From Atlantibacter hermannii (GTDB taxonomy: Bacteria; Pseudomonadota; Gammaproteobacteria; Enterobacterales; Enterobacteriaceae), in contig LR134136.1 in NCBI GenBank assembly GCA_900635495.1, forward strand, positions 1,798,001 to 1,862,000: a DNA stretch of 64,000 nt, written 5' to 3'. The translations under genes and the position numbers were made by a program. This document shows, piece after piece, positions 27,669-38,077 of the stretch (positions within the stretch are counted from its first letter, which is position 1; each line of letters opens with the position of its first letter). The notes beneath the pieces were generated by a model, which worked only from the letters and a program-made list of their open reading frames with translations, ran no database searches and had not been told where the DNA came from.

Positions 27669-29273
27669 ATGTTTAACCGTATCCGTATCTCAACCAGTTT
27701 GATGTTACTGATGATCCTCTGCGGCGTTCTGCAGATAGGCAGTAACGGTCTGTCATTCTGGGCGTTTCGCGATGATAACCAAAACCTGAAAATGGTTGAG
27801 GCCAGCAATCATCAGCGCGACGCCCTGAGGCAGACCCGCGCCGCGCTTCTTGAAGCGGGCACGGTATTGAACCGGGCGGGGATATTAACGGCGCTGAGTT
27901 ATCCGCCGGAAGAGATTAAAGCGCTGATGACCAGTGCGCGCAGCAGCCTCAAACAGGCTGATACGCAGTTCGCGCAGTTTATGGCGACACCTGCTCTGAC
28001 CGAGGAAGGCCAAAAAATGAAAACCTCGGCGGATCAAAGCTATAAAACCTGGCGCGATGACATTGAGCATCAGGCGACCTGGCTGGAAAGCAATCAGCTT
28101 TCTGATTTCCTGACTGCGCCGGTACAGAAATCGCAGCAGGTGTTTGATGCCAGCTATCAGGACTGGCAGCGGCATATTAATCATTTTGTCGAGCAGGCGA
28201 GTGCCGGTAGCCAGGTTAACTTCCGCATCTCCGGACTGATTTTCGCGGTGGTCACCGTCCTGGCGCTGGTGCTGTTGCTGGGGTCGCTGTGGTGGGTGCG
28301 TAACATGGTGGTCATGCCGCTGGCGATTGTGCGCAGCCATTTTGACAGCATTGCCGAGGGCAACCTGGCGCGCAATATCGAGGTGTACGGGCGTAACGAG
28401 ATCTCGCTGATTTTCGCCACGCTGAAAGCCATGCAGACGCGACTGCGCGATACCCTGGGGCAGGTGCGCCAGAGCAGTAACGAGATGCACACCGGCATCG
28501 GGGAAATCGCTGCCGGGAATAACGATCTGTCGTCGCGTACCGAACAGCAGGCGTCATCGCTGGCGGAAACCGCCGCCAGTATGGAACAGTTGACCGCCAC
28601 CGTGAGCCAGAATGCCGATAACGCCCGCCAGGCTTCGCAGCTGGCGCGCGATGCGGCCCAGACCGCCAAAAAAGGCGGCGACCAGGCGGCTAACGTGGCG
28701 AGCACGATGCGCGGGATTGAAGTGAGTTCGCAAAAGATCAGCGATATCACAAGCGTAATCGACGGTATTGCGTTCCAGACCAATATTCTGGCGTTAAATG
28801 CCGCGGTGGAAGCCGCCAGGGCTGGGGAACAGGGGCGTGGGTTCGCGGTTGTCGCCGGTGAAGTCCGCAACCTGGCAAGCCGCAGCGCCCAGGCCGCAAA
28901 AGAAATTAAGGTGTTGATCGACGAGTCAGTTTCTCGGGTACAACAAGGGTCTCAACTGGTGGATACCGCAGCCAGTACGATGACCGAAATCGTACGTTCG
29001 GTGACGCAAGTCAACGACATTATGGGGGAGATAGCCTCGGCTTCAGATGAACAGCGCCGTGGCATTGAGCAGGTCGCTCAGGCGGTAAGCCAAATGGATC
29101 AGGTGACGCAGCAAAACGCCGCGTTAGTCGAACAAGCCGCTGCCGCGACCGATTCGCTGTCAGGTCAGGCCGGGCGTCTCACCACGCTGGTATCGGCATT
29201 TACAATAGAAAATATTGTCCATCAGGACAAAGACATCGCACTCACCCCTCAACGGGTGCCGGTTTTAACCTGA
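27669..29273 (+). CDS. tap: Methyl-accepting chemotaxis protein Tap (dipeptide-type receptor)
   Basis: 534-aa receptor, closest in pattern to E. coli Tap (MFNRIRISTSLMLLMILCGV; LQIGSNGLSFWAFRDD; HQATWLESNQLSDFLTAPVQ). Two membrane helices, HAMP, methylation helices and a conserved signalling tip. It lacks the NWETF tail and so, like E. coli Tap, should depend on Tar or other receptors for efficient adaptation. Tap works with the dipeptide-binding protein DppA in E. coli. Salmonella has no tap, so its presence is a taxonomic pointer. Confidence 0.93.
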   Translation: MFNRIRISTSLMLLMILCGVLQIGSNGLSFWAFRDDNQNLKMVEASNHQRDALRQTRAALLEAGTVLNRAGILTALSYPPEEIKALMTSARSSLKQADTQFAQFMATPALTEEGQKMKTSADQSYKTWRDDIEHQATWLESNQLSDFLTAPVQKSQQVFDASYQDWQRHINHFVEQASAGSQVNFRISGLIFAVVTVLALVLLLGSLWWVRNMVVMPLAIVRSHFDSIAEGNLARNIEVYGRNEISLIFATLKAMQTRLRDTLGQVRQSSNEMHTGIGEIAAGNNDLSSRTEQQASSLAETAASMEQLTATVSQNADNARQASQLARDAAQTAKKGGDQAANVASTMRGIEVSSQKISDITSVIDGIAFQTNILALNAAVEAARAGEQGRGFAVVAGEVRNLASRSAQAAKEIKVLIDESVSRVQQGSQLVDTAASTMTEIVRSVTQVNDIMGEIASASDEQRRGIEQVAQAVSQMDQVTQQNAALVEQAAAATDSLSGQAGRLTTLVSAFTIENIVHQDKDIALTPQRVPVLT

Positions 29274-29292
29274 ATCCATGTAAGAAGGCGCT

Positions 29293-30159
29293 ATGACATC
29301 AACAATGCCTGACGGGCAAACGTCATTAATGTTTCAGATGACCCAGCGCCTTGCGCTATCTGACGCCCATTTTCGGCGGATATGCCAGCTGATTTATCAG
29401 CGCGCCGGGATTGTACTGGCTGAGCACAAAAGGGACATGGTCTACAACCGGCTGGTACGCCGGTTACGCACCCTGGGCCTCGACGACTTTGGTCGCTATT
29501 TAAGTATGCTGGAAGCAAACCAAAATAGCGCGGAGTGGCAGGCTTTTGTTAACTCGCTCACCACTAACCTGACGGCGTTTTTCCGCGAGGCTCACCACTT
29601 CCCGGTGCTGGCGGAACACGCCCGGAAACACAGTGGGGAATACCGGGTCTGGAGCGCTGCCGCCTCGACAGGCGAGGAGCCGTATTCCATTGCCATCACC
29701 CTTGCCGACACCCTGGGTATCGCGCCGGGCCGTTTTAAAGTGTTTGGCAGCGATATTGATACTGAAGTGCTGGCGAAAGCGCAGAACGGGATTTACCGCC
29801 AGGAAGAGCTTAAAACCCTCTCCCCCCAGCAACTGCAACGTTACTTTATGCGCGGCACGGGCCCGCATGAAGGGCTGGTGCGCGTACGCAGCGAGCTTGG
29901 CAATGCCGTCGAATTTGCCGCGCTCAATCTGTTGGATAAACAGTACAACGTTCCCGGCCCGTTTGATGCGATTTTTTGCCGCAACGTAATGATTTACTTC
30001 GATAAAGAAACGCAGCAGGAGATCCTCAAACGCTTTGTGCCGTTACTTAAGCCGGGGGGGTTATTGTTCGCCGGGCATTCAGAGAATTTCAGTAATCTCA
30101 GCCGCGATTTCTGGCTCCGTGGCCAGACGGTTTACGCGCTGAGTAAGGAAAGACAATGA
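29293..30159 (+). CDS. cheR: Chemotaxis protein methyltransferase CheR
   Basis: S-adenosylmethionine-dependent methyltransferase that methylates receptor glutamates, 288 aa. All-alpha N-terminal domain (LALSDAHFRRICQLIYQRAG) and Rossmann domain with EYRVWSAAASTGEEPYSIAI and DAIFCRNVMIYFD. Starts 19 bases after tap; overlaps cheB by four bases. Confidence 0.96.
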   Translation: MTSTMPDGQTSLMFQMTQRLALSDAHFRRICQLIYQRAGIVLAEHKRDMVYNRLVRRLRTLGLDDFGRYLSMLEANQNSAEWQAFVNSLTTNLTAFFREAHHFPVLAEHARKHSGEYRVWSAAASTGEEPYSIAITLADTLGIAPGRFKVFGSDIDTEVLAKAQNGIYRQEELKTLSPQQLQRYFMRGTGPHEGLVRVRSELGNAVEFAALNLLDKQYNVPGPFDAIFCRNVMIYFDKETQQEILKRFVPLLKPGGLLFAGHSENFSNLSRDFWLRGQTVYALSKERQ

Positions 30160-31205
30160 GTAAAATCAAGGTGCTGTCTGTAGACGACTCGGCGTTGATG
30201 CGTCAAATCATGACCGAAATTATCAACAGTCACAGCGACATGGAAATGGTAGCAACCGCACCCGATCCGCTTGTGGCCCGGGATTTAATCAAAAAGTTCA
30301 ACCCTGATGTGCTAACGCTGGATGTCGAAATGCCGCGCATGGATGGGCTGGATTTTCTGGAAAAATTGATGCGTTTGCGTCCGATGCCGGTGGTGATGGT
30401 GTCATCGCTTACTGGCAAAGGGTCGGAGGTCACGCTGCGTGCACTGGAACTCGGCGCAGTGGACTTTGTGACGAAACCACAGTTGGGCATTCGCGAAGGC
30501 ATGCTGGCCTACAGCGAAATGATCGCCGAGAAAGTGCGCACGGCGTCACGCGCCAAAGTCGCGACCCGCGCGCAGCAGGCGGTGCCCGCCACGCTGAAAG
30601 CCGGACCGATGCTCAGCTCGGAAAAATTGATTGTGATTGGCGCTTCCACTGGCGGCACCGAAGCGATCCGGCATGTGTTGCAACCGCTCCCGCTCTCGTG
30701 CCCGGCGGTTCTCATTACTCAACACATGCCGCCAGGCTTTACCCGTTCTTTCGCTGAACGTCTGAATAAGCTGTGCCAAATCAGCGTGAAAGAAGCGGAA
30801 GACGGCGAGCGCGTGCTGCCGGGACATGCCTATATCGCCCCAGGCGATCGGCATATGGAACTGTCCCGCAGCGGGGCGAACTATCAGATAAAAATCCACG
30901 ACGGCCCGGCAGTCAATCGCCACCGTCCGGCCGTGGATGTGTTGTTTCATTCAGTCGCTAAATATGCGGGCCGCAACGCGGTGGGGGTGATCCTCACCGG
31001 GATGGGGAACGACGGCGCGGCCGGAATGTTAGCGATGCACCAGGCAGGTGCCTGGAACATTGCTCAAAACGAAGCCAGTTGTGTGGTGTTCGGCATGCCG
31101 CGTGAGGCCATCAATATGGGTGGCGTCAGCGAAGTGGTCGATCTAAGCCAGGTCAGTCAGCAAATGCTGGCAAAAATTAGTGCCGGACAGGCAATACGTA
31201 TTTAA
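30156..31205 (+). CDS. cheB: Chemotaxis response regulator and receptor methylesterase CheB
   Basis: Removes receptor methyl groups and deamidates glutamines, 349 aa. Receiver domain with phospho-acceptor Asp56 in LTLDVEMPRMDGLDF. The esterase domain has the serine nucleophile in GASTGGTEAI, the histidine in TQHMPPGFT and the aspartate in TGMGNDGA. Overlaps cheR by ATGA. Confidence 0.97.
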   Translation: MSKIKVLSVDDSALMRQIMTEIINSHSDMEMVATAPDPLVARDLIKKFNPDVLTLDVEMPRMDGLDFLEKLMRLRPMPVVMVSSLTGKGSEVTLRALELGAVDFVTKPQLGIREGMLAYSEMIAEKVRTASRAKVATRAQQAVPATLKAGPMLSSEKLIVIGASTGGTEAIRHVLQPLPLSCPAVLITQHMPPGFTRSFAERLNKLCQISVKEAEDGERVLPGHAYIAPGDRHMELSRSGANYQIKIHDGPAVNRHRPAVDVLFHSVAKYAGRNAVGVILTGMGNDGAAGMLAMHQAGAWNIAQNEASCVVFGMPREAINMGGVSEVVDLSQVSQQMLAKISAGQAIRI

Positions 31206-31219
31206 CTAAGGAGTATGTA

Positions 31220-31609
31220 ATGGCGGACAAAGAGCTGAAATTTCTGGTTGTGGATGACTTTTCCACCATGCGTCGCATCGTGCGCAACCTGCTGAAGGAA
31301 CTGGGTTTTAATAACGTAGAAGAAGCTGAAGACGGCGTGGATGCGTTGAGCAAGTTGCAGACTGGCGGGTTTGGTTTCGTAATTTCTGACTGGAACATGC
31401 CGAACATGGACGGTCTGGAATTACTGAAAACCATCCGTGCCGATGGGGGAATGGCGTCCATGCCGGTGCTGATGGTGACGGCGGAAGCGAAGAAAGAGAA
31501 CATCATCGCAGCGGCGCAGGCGGGAGCCAGTGGTTATGTGGTGAAACCGTTCACTGCCGCGACGCTTGAAGAGAAACTCAATAAAATCTTCGAGAAACTC
31601 GGAATGTAA
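31220..31609 (+). CDS. cheY: Chemotaxis response regulator CheY
   Basis: Single receiver domain, 129 aa. Acidic pair Asp12/Asp13, phospho-acceptor Asp57 in FVISDWNMPNMDG, and Lys109 in GYVVKPFTAATLEEKL. Phospho-CheY binds FliM to promote clockwise rotation. Confidence 0.98.
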   Translation: MADKELKFLVVDDFSTMRRIVRNLLKELGFNNVEEAEDGVDALSKLQTGGFGFVISDWNMPNMDGLELLKTIRADGGMASMPVLMVTAEAKKENIIAAAQAGASGYVVKPFTAATLEEKLNKIFEKLGM

Positions 31610-31619
31610 GGAGCGCGTG

Positions 31620-32264
31620 ATGATGCAGCCTGCAATTAAACCCACTGAAGAACACTCTGCCGCGGACATTATCGCCCGCATCGGCAGTTTAACGCGCATG
31701 TTGCGCGACAGCCTGCGTGAGCTTGGGCTGGATCAGGCGATTGCTGAAGCCGCGGAAGCCATTCCGGACGCCCGCGATCGTCTTGATTATGTGGTGCAAA
31801 TGACCGCCCAGGCGGCGGAACGCGCCCTGAATAGCGTTGAAGCTTCCCAGCCTCATCAGGATGATCTGGAGAAGGGTGCTAAAGCGCTGAGTAAACGCTG
31901 GGATCAATGGTTCGAAAATCCTATCGAACTGAGCGATGCCCGTGAACTGGTGACCGATACCCGTCAATATCTTTCCGACGTGCCGGGCCATACCAGCTTC
32001 ACAAACTCACAACTTCTGGAAATCATGATGGCGCAGGACTTCCAGGATCTGACCGGTCAGGTCATTAAGCGCATGATGGACGTGATCCAGGAAATTGAAC
32101 GGCAGTTGCTGATGGTGCTGCTGGAGAATATGCCGGAACCGGGCGCGCGCGCGAAACGTGAGAATGACAGTTTGCTGAACGGCCCGCAGGTGGATACCAC
32201 TAAAGCTGGCGTTGTGGCAAGTCAGGATCAGGTGGACGATCTGCTGGATAGCCTGGGATTCTAG
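31620..32264 (+). CDS. cheZ: CheY-P phosphatase CheZ
   Basis: 214 aa from ATG 31620 (MMQPAIKPTEEHSAADII), 10 bases after cheY. The catalytic Gln147 region is AQDFQDLTGQVIKRM, and the C-terminal CheY-binding helix is ASQDQVDDLLDSLGF. Last gene of the tar operon; a hairpin follows. Confidence 0.97.
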   Translation: MMQPAIKPTEEHSAADIIARIGSLTRMLRDSLRELGLDQAIAEAAEAIPDARDRLDYVVQMTAQAAERALNSVEASQPHQDDLEKGAKALSKRWDQWFENPIELSDARELVTDTRQYLSDVPGHTSFTNSQLLEIMMAQDFQDLTGQVIKRMMDVIQEIERQLLMVLLENMPEPGARAKRENDSLLNGPQVDTTKAGVVASQDQVDDLLDSLGF

Positions 32265-32281
32265 TCTTCCGGGCAGCGACA

Positions 32282-32325
32282 ATAACCGCCTCTTTACGCA
32301 GATATCACGCGTGAGAGGCGGTTAT
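32282..32325. terminator. Hairpin between cheZ and the converging fimbrial operon
   Basis: Stem ATAACCGCCTC/GAGGCGGTTAT around a 22-base interior that can pair further (ACGC/GCGT). T-run is weak. Confidence 0.6.
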
Positions 32326-32327
32326 GT

Positions 32328-33453
32328 CTATTTAATTTCCATTTTAACCGTCACATTCCCTTCGTATGCCCCCGCAGCGGGCGGCGCATCTTTTGTGCCT
32401 ACCGGGGCGGCCGTCATTTTTATATGCCCATTTCCGTCCTGATCCAGGGTAACGGGAAACACGACGGAGCCATCCAGCACCACATTGTTGCTGTTCTCGT
32501 CGAACATCCGCACGCCAATATCGTCGCGGCCAATCATTTTGGCGATCAGGCTACTGCTGCCCTCCGTCACGCCCTGATCGGCTGATAGTTTCAGGGTTAT
32601 TTTATCTGACGTGCCCATGGCCTCCGGATCGTCACAATGGTAGGCGATGTCCACATCCCTGAGACGGTATCCTGCGGGGATTTGCCCTTTATGAATAAAC
32701 TGAGGCGTAGTGACGTCCCCCATATCGATTTCAATGGTGCTTCCTGAGTTGATGGTACAGCTGAGCGGCGCGGTAATCAGGCCGTTAAGGGTGACATCCG
32801 AGACATGCTGCATGTCTGCGAACGTACAGGCGCTGCCGTAATAAAGGCAGGCGTAATACTGCACCACCACGGTTGGCGGGATAACCTCACTGCCAAAAAT
32901 CGGCCGCGTAAGAACGAATTTCAGGCTTACCGTATTCCAGCGAAACTGTCGTTTTACCGTGGTGCCGCCAGGCGGGCCGCGTGTCATCGCTGCACACGCT
33001 GGCCGTTTTTTCCGTGTTTTTTAAATCTAACCGGCTTTCCATTTTATCGAGTGGCGTCGGATAAGTGGTGACCGGGATTAGCGTCAGGTTGGTATTGCTC
33101 AAAATCGCGTCCGTATAGCCGGAAACGATCAAATCAAGGCGATCGGTGAGAAAACCGCGCCCGTTACTGCCCGGGGAGAGCGGGCTGGCTGCACCCGTGT
33201 ACTCATACACGGGTGTCGTCGTGCCCACGCCGCCGGTGCACTTACAGTTGGCTTCCTGGTCGACGCCGTTTCCGCTTAAATAATTCTCCAGTAGGGTGTT
33301 GCCCGTGTGGTTGTCAGCGGCGTTTAGTTCATGGTTATACGTCGCGTTGTAGTTAACCGGCGTGGAAAAACAGTTTTTCAACGCTGTCGCCTGCGTAACA
33401 GCAGGGAACCATCCGCTCAAGACAATAAAAAGTAAATACAGCCTGCTATGCAT
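32328..33453 (-). CDS. Fimbrial tip adhesin / minor pilin (one frameshift)
   Basis: Signal peptide (MHSRLYLLFIVLSGWFPAVT then QA), an N-terminal region with many Asn/Thr and paired cysteines (CKCTGG), then a pilin-like domain (LITAPLSCTINSGSTIEIDM; YHCDD; GAYEGNVTVKMEIK at the end). The two-domain build and position as last gene of the operon fit a FimH-like adhesin. The frame breaks near 32975-32990; an extra base joins the two halves into about 374 aa. Receptor specificity cannot be read. Confidence 0.78.
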
Positions 33454-33486
33454 AGCCGCTCCAGTTAATCAGTACGGGTTAAAGAG

Positions 33487-36013
33487 TCAGTGACAGCGTG
33501 CACTGGCGAAAATAATGCGTTTCGCGGGTTGATCCGGCAGGGTGACATCAGCATGACAACGCTGCTGATTGTCATTTCCCCACGCTGCCGTGACGCTAAA
33601 GGTGTTGTCCACGCCGGAGAGATACAGCATCCCGTTGTCGTCAACGATGCCGTTAACCCCCAGGTTGTCCACGGTTCCCATGGCCCCAAAGGGCACCACG
33701 CGTCCATCTGCACGCGTTAAGGCGAGCATTACGCGGTGGCCTGTCCGGGCATTAAAATGCGCGGCAACCGCGGCGTTACGGCCAGGAATAACCGAGACCG
33801 CCGTATCGCTGCTGTCCACATCGTCGGGCAGACTGGTGGTGTCGATGCGCAGGATGTTTTCCTGATAGGGGCTGAGCGACGGGATAATGGCGTTGCCAAA
33901 CCAGTCAGTTTCAATACCGCGCTGGTTGTTAAAACGGATACCGGACGCGCCGTTGGTATTCACAATGGCAAATTCATCGCCCAACGGCTGAGAAAGGGTC
34001 ACGCCGCCGGAATGGGCGACGATGCCACCGTTCAAACCGTAATTTATTTGGCTTGACCCCCCCGGATGACGTGGCATAGCCCGCATTGATATCTGCGTAA
34101 CGCGAGCGGTAGTTGCCATAGAGGCTGCTGTTGTCAGTGCCGTCATGGTTGGTGTGGCTTTGCTGTAAGGAATAACTTAATCGATTGTCATCCAGCAGGG
34201 TGCCGGAAAGGCCTACGTACTGGCTGGTATCACGGCCTTTGGCGCTGCTCATGTTGTAACTCGCCCAACTGCCAGGCAGCCACTGCGCCAGCGAAACGCT
34301 GAACCCGAGCGACAGCATTTGATCGCTGGGCGCATCGCTGGTTTTACTGTAGGTGTAAGCCAGATTGACGTTAACGCCGTAGATAGCGCGGTTGATTCCT
34401 GCGGACAGGCTTTTTTCTGTGCGGCTGCTTCCCCAGTAGTTCTGCTGGTAGCCATTGAGATAAAGACTGCTGTTAAAAACCGTTTGGCTGATGCTGGCCT
34501 GTAACCGGCTGCGTTTATTGTAATTAAACGACCAGTCGTCCTCGTGGCCGGTATAGATGTCGTTGGCATCTGCAAAGCTGTAATACCCGCTTGTCGAGTA
34601 GCGATAGCTGGCCAGGGTAAAGTTGGTCTCCGTCGGCTCGATTTTGCCGGTGTACATCAAACGATATGATTGCCCCTGCTTCTGGCTGTCGTTATCCAGT
34701 GTGGCGCGCGCGTGAGTAACATCCGTCGAGATCGAGCCCAGCGATCCCAGCGCGAGACCGACGCCTGCATTCGCGGCGGCATAATTTTCTGCGCCGGTCA
34801 CGCCGCCAAACAGCGTCAGGTAATTATTGATGCCCCAGATTACGCTTCCCTGACCAAACATCGGTTTTTTAGCCTGCTGGCTGTTATCAGGCTGGTAACG
34901 CCCTGCGGTGATTTCATATTTCAGATGGCCGGGGCGCTGCATGATACTGATGCCGGAATAGGGCTGAGTGAAGCGATGGACCGAGCCGTCCGCTTCTTTT
35001 ACCGTCACCTCTAAATCACCGCTGTTGGTGGTGGAATAGAGGTCGTTGATTTCAAACGGCCCGGGCGCGACGGTTGACTGATAAATCAGATAGCCATTCT
35101 GGCGCACAGAGACTTCGGCATTGGAACTGGCAATACCCCGGATCGTCGGCGCGTAACCCCGCTGGCTGTAAGGCAGCATCTCCTCGTCAGACGCGATATT
35201 CACGCCGCGGTATTGCAGGCTGTCGAACACATCGCCACGGGTATTGTTCTGACCGGCTGTGAACTGGGATTTAAGAAATTTAATATCGTGCTGGACCCAG
35301 CTGTTAATGGTTTCCCAGGCGTTCGAGTCCTGGGTGTGGGTCCAGGTTGAGTAGTTGCGGACTCGCCAGCCGCCGAGGTTAACGCCATTGCGCAAATTCA
35401 GGTACTGATTCGTGGTGCGATGATTGTTGTCCTCACGCTGCGTACCGGAAAAGGCATAATCCGTGAACAACACCGCGACGCCATCATCCCAGCGGGAAGG
35501 GTCGATGTAACCGCTGCTGCTTCTGATGATGGCAGCCTGAGGCATACTGAGCGAAAGCGTCAGGGTATTAAAATTAAAGGTTGCCGCTGCGAAAGGAATG
35601 TAACGGTCCACAGGGCCGGGTAACGGTTTTTCCGGCGGCAGCCCGGCTAACGCCGGGTATGCATCCACTTTAACGCCCCACAGGCGCAGCATGGCGGGCG
35701 TCAGTTGCGGTTGCAGAGCGCCGTTTTCACCCGCGATATAGGTGATACGTTCATCCTTCATCACCTGCTTGTTTAACAGAATTTTCGACAGGTAGGTTCC
35801 GGGCAGTTGCGCATTGTTTTTAGAGAAAATCGACAAATCAATGTCCTGCTTTGCCAGGTTATCACCTTCAAGGGAAGCAGGGTCGAAGTAATATTCCCGC
35901 GCGTACAGGGAATCGGAAGCGAGAAAAATCATCCCGCTCAGGCAGTGCAGGATCGCCCGGTAACGCCAGGTCGTAAGCCGCGTTTTTACGCGGGACTGGA
36001 TAACCATAACCAC
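33487..36013 (-). CDS. Outer-membrane fimbrial usher (FimD/PapC family, one frameshift)
   Basis: Assembles and secretes pilus subunits through the outer membrane; about 842 aa. A signal region precedes REYYFDPASLEGDNLAKQDI. The plug-barrel section includes GIASSNAEVSVRQNGYLIY and VAPGPFEINDLY, and the C-terminal domains end in ASARCH. The break is at the seven-C run 34057-34063 (seven G on the coding strand); six restore ATSSGGSSQINYGLNGG. The start is probably GTG 36013, which has GGTGG upstream (ATG 36007 is the alternative), one base after the chaperone stop. Confidence 0.9.
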
Positions 36014-36014
36014 G

Positions 36015-36707
36015 TTATTCCACCAACAGCGTGGCGGTATTCGGCTGTGAGGCGTTTCCGAAGTCCGTTATGCAACGCCATGTTACGGTTTTACCGGCAG
36101 GCGCAGCATTCATCGGGATCGACACCGTTGATTTAGGCGCAATCATGTCGGCTTTCTTTATCGCCGTCGCGCCCACTGACAGGCTGTCGAAAACGCTATA
36201 AAAATCCCCGTCGTTGATAATCTGGAGCGTGTTTCCGGCGAGCCTGAAGCGCAGTTTCTCGCAGGTTTCTCCCGGCGAGCCGGTTAATGCCTCCGGTCGC
36301 CAGAACATCTTCAGCCGGGTTTTATAAATAAGCCGCAACTTATTCTTTTGCTGTTCTTCTTTCGCCGTGGCAGGGATCGTCCGCACGTTCAGGTAAAAAA
36401 GAGATTCACGATCGGTCGGCAGGGGCGCGCCCGTCCAGGTAATTCGTAAACTTTGTTCCTTTTGCGGATCGAGACGAAATAACGGGGGCGTGATAATAAA
36501 GAGGCCGCGCGTCTTCTCATCGCCATTATCTGTCCAGGACTGAACAAGCCACGGTAATTCCTGTTCTTTATTCACCAGGGTGAGTGCAACTTCTCGTGAC
36601 TTTGCTTCATAAATAACGCGCGTTCTACCAATTTGTATGCCTGCAGCCTGGCAGTCAGCCAACGATAAAGCCGCTAATAAATAAGAAAATATGATGCTTT
36701 TGCGCAC
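36015..36707 (-). CDS. Periplasmic fimbrial chaperone (PapD/FimC family)
   Basis: 230 aa with a signal peptide (MRKSIIFSYLLAALSLADCQ, cut near AAG). The two Ig-like domains show IQIGRTRVIYEAKSREVALT with the conserved Arg, GLFIITPPLFRLDPQKEQSL, LFYLNVRTIPA and the basic IYKTRLKMFWRP. It caps pilus subunits by donor-strand complementation. Lies between pilin and usher. Confidence 0.92.
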   Translation of the reverse strand: MRKSIIFSYLLAALSLADCQAAGIQIGRTRVIYEAKSREVALTLVNKEQELPWLVQSWTDNGDEKTRGLFIITPPLFRLDPQKEQSLRITWTGAPLPTDRESLFYLNVRTIPATAKEEQQKNKLRLIYKTRLKMFWRPEALTGSPGETCEKLRFRLAGNTLQIINDGDFYSVFDSLSVGATAIKKADMIAPKSTVSIPMNAAPAGKTVTWRCITDFGNASQPNTATLLVE

Positions 36708-36842
36708 GAATATTACCCTGCTTTATTTTTTACATGACAATAAACCAGAATAATTCCGGTCTATTGTCGTGGTTTTTTTGTGCAGAACGTCTGAATCATC
36801 AGGTGATGATGATTGTTCAGTTCAACGCTTTTATTTTTTTAT

Positions 36843-37430
36843 TTAACGATAAAGTATATTTACCGTTAAATCGGCATCGGCCGGACCGGCAGTAACGGTA
36901 TTGGAGAAAGATTTATAACGCGCATTAAAGTCGGCGCTAATATCGGTAGTCGATTCGATAGCTAACCTTACCCAAACCTGATCTTCACTGCCGTCAAATG
37001 CAATATAGGTTTCGCTGTCATCAATAGGGGAGACTGCCACGCCGACACCCGTAGCGGCGGTGGTCCCAGGTAGGGTGGAAATACTGCTCACATCCAGCAG
37101 CGTGGTCGAGCCGGTGAGGGCGGTGGCGCCGTTAAACGTCAGTTGTACCGCAGACAAGCCTTCACTGGTGGCCGGGCAGCCCGTCAGTTTTATCGAGAAA
37201 GGGATTAACGGGGATTCGTCGCCGGTCTTGGTGAATAAGGTGGTTGGATATGTTCCCAACGGCACGGTACTGTCATGGCCGGTATCACCCTTTATCTCAC
37301 AGGAAGGCGTAATAATTTGCCCGGTAAAGTGAATTTTCCCGGCGGCGTTTTCAGCAGCCCATGCGGGAGTAACAGCACCAGAAATAAAAGCGGCGGCGTA
37401 AACGGCTAATTTAATACCTTTCATGTCCAT
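36843..37430 (-). CDS. Fimbrial major subunit
   Basis: 195 aa. Signal peptide ending TPAWAAENAA, then pilin features: GKIHFTGQIITPSCEI with Cys, second Cys in KLTGCPATSEG, and the C-terminal ADLTVNILYR beta-strand. ATG at 37430 follows AAAGGA. First gene of the operon; a 135-base gap to the chaperone may allow separate, higher expression. Confidence 0.88.
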   Translation of the reverse strand: MDMKGIKLAVYAAAFISGAVTPAWAAENAAGKIHFTGQIITPSCEIKGDTGHDSTVPLGTYPTTLFTKTGDESPLIPFSIKLTGCPATSEGLSAVQLTFNGATALTGSTTLLDVSSISTLPGTTAATGVGVAVSPIDDSETYIAFDGSEDQVWVRLAIESTTDISADFNARYKSFSNTVTAGPADADLTVNILYR

Positions 37431-37658
37431 TATGTTTAATCCTTTGTTCAATCACTCATTAATAGCGTTAGAGGAAACGCGAATTGAATAACCTGAATAT
37501 TGCGATTGCCAGGCAAGGGTTGCCTTATTCTGTTTGCGCCGGAGTTTACAGAGAAATGATTAAACAAAAAAGTACCCGTTGCATTTTCCCGGTCACGGTT
37601 AAGGATATTTATAATTAGAACTAATGCCCTAATTATTGATATTTGTTCTTTAAATATT

Positions 37659-37684
37659 TAACACCCAATAGTTGGTGTTTTTTT
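37659..37684 (+). terminator. Orphan intrinsic terminator
   Basis: Stem AACACC(C)AA/TTGGTGTT with loop TAG, then seven T residues. No plus-strand gene precedes it, so it may end an unannotated small RNA antisense to the fimbrial leader or be a remnant. Confidence 0.6.
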
Positions 37685-38040
37685 AGCGCTAATAACTATG
37701 TTTTATATATATTTTTTGGGGAAGCATTCAATCAATTTTGCTTAAGATGCATTTAGTAACAAAATTTCTGCTGATGAGAGGAATAATGTCTTTTTTTGGG
37801 CTTGATAGTGAGTTATGGCGTGCGGGGCGGGTTAATGTGTCTTTATTTAGACAATAAACCAGAGGTTCAATGAATTAAATAAACGCGAGGCGCAGGAAAT
37901 AATGACAGCTTCCGGCCACAGTTCCCCTGTCATCGCCTGAAAAAACAGCGCAAGCAGATGAAAAGCGGTTTACCGGGAATGCCAGCTTGCGTTGAAAAAG
38001 GGGATTGAGGGCCTTCCTGCGACAGGCTTAAGCGGTTTTG

Positions 38041-38069
38041 GCAGGGCGGCATGGTTGCCGCCGCCCTGC
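38041..38069. terminator. Hairpin downstream of the sugar ABC operon
   Basis: Perfect stem GCAGGGCGGC/GCCGCCCTGC with a nine-base loop, eight bases past the last permease stop. No T-run, so it may be an mRNA-end stabiliser rather than a classical terminator. Confidence 0.6.
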
Positions 38070-38077
38070 GAGTAGCA

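Larger units (their letters stand above)
37431..38077. other. AT-rich interval upstream of the fimbrial operon
   Basis: About 650 bases with no credible gene. It should hold the fimbrial promoter. It contains a plus-strand terminator (37659-37684) and, near the right end, a GC-rich hairpin just after the ABC-transporter operon. No invertible-element repeats were seen. Confidence 0.5.

Noticed and set aside
37431..38077. Phase-variation invertible switch for the fimbrial operon
   Set aside because: No inverted repeat pair around a promoter and no fimB/fimE-type recombinase nearby.
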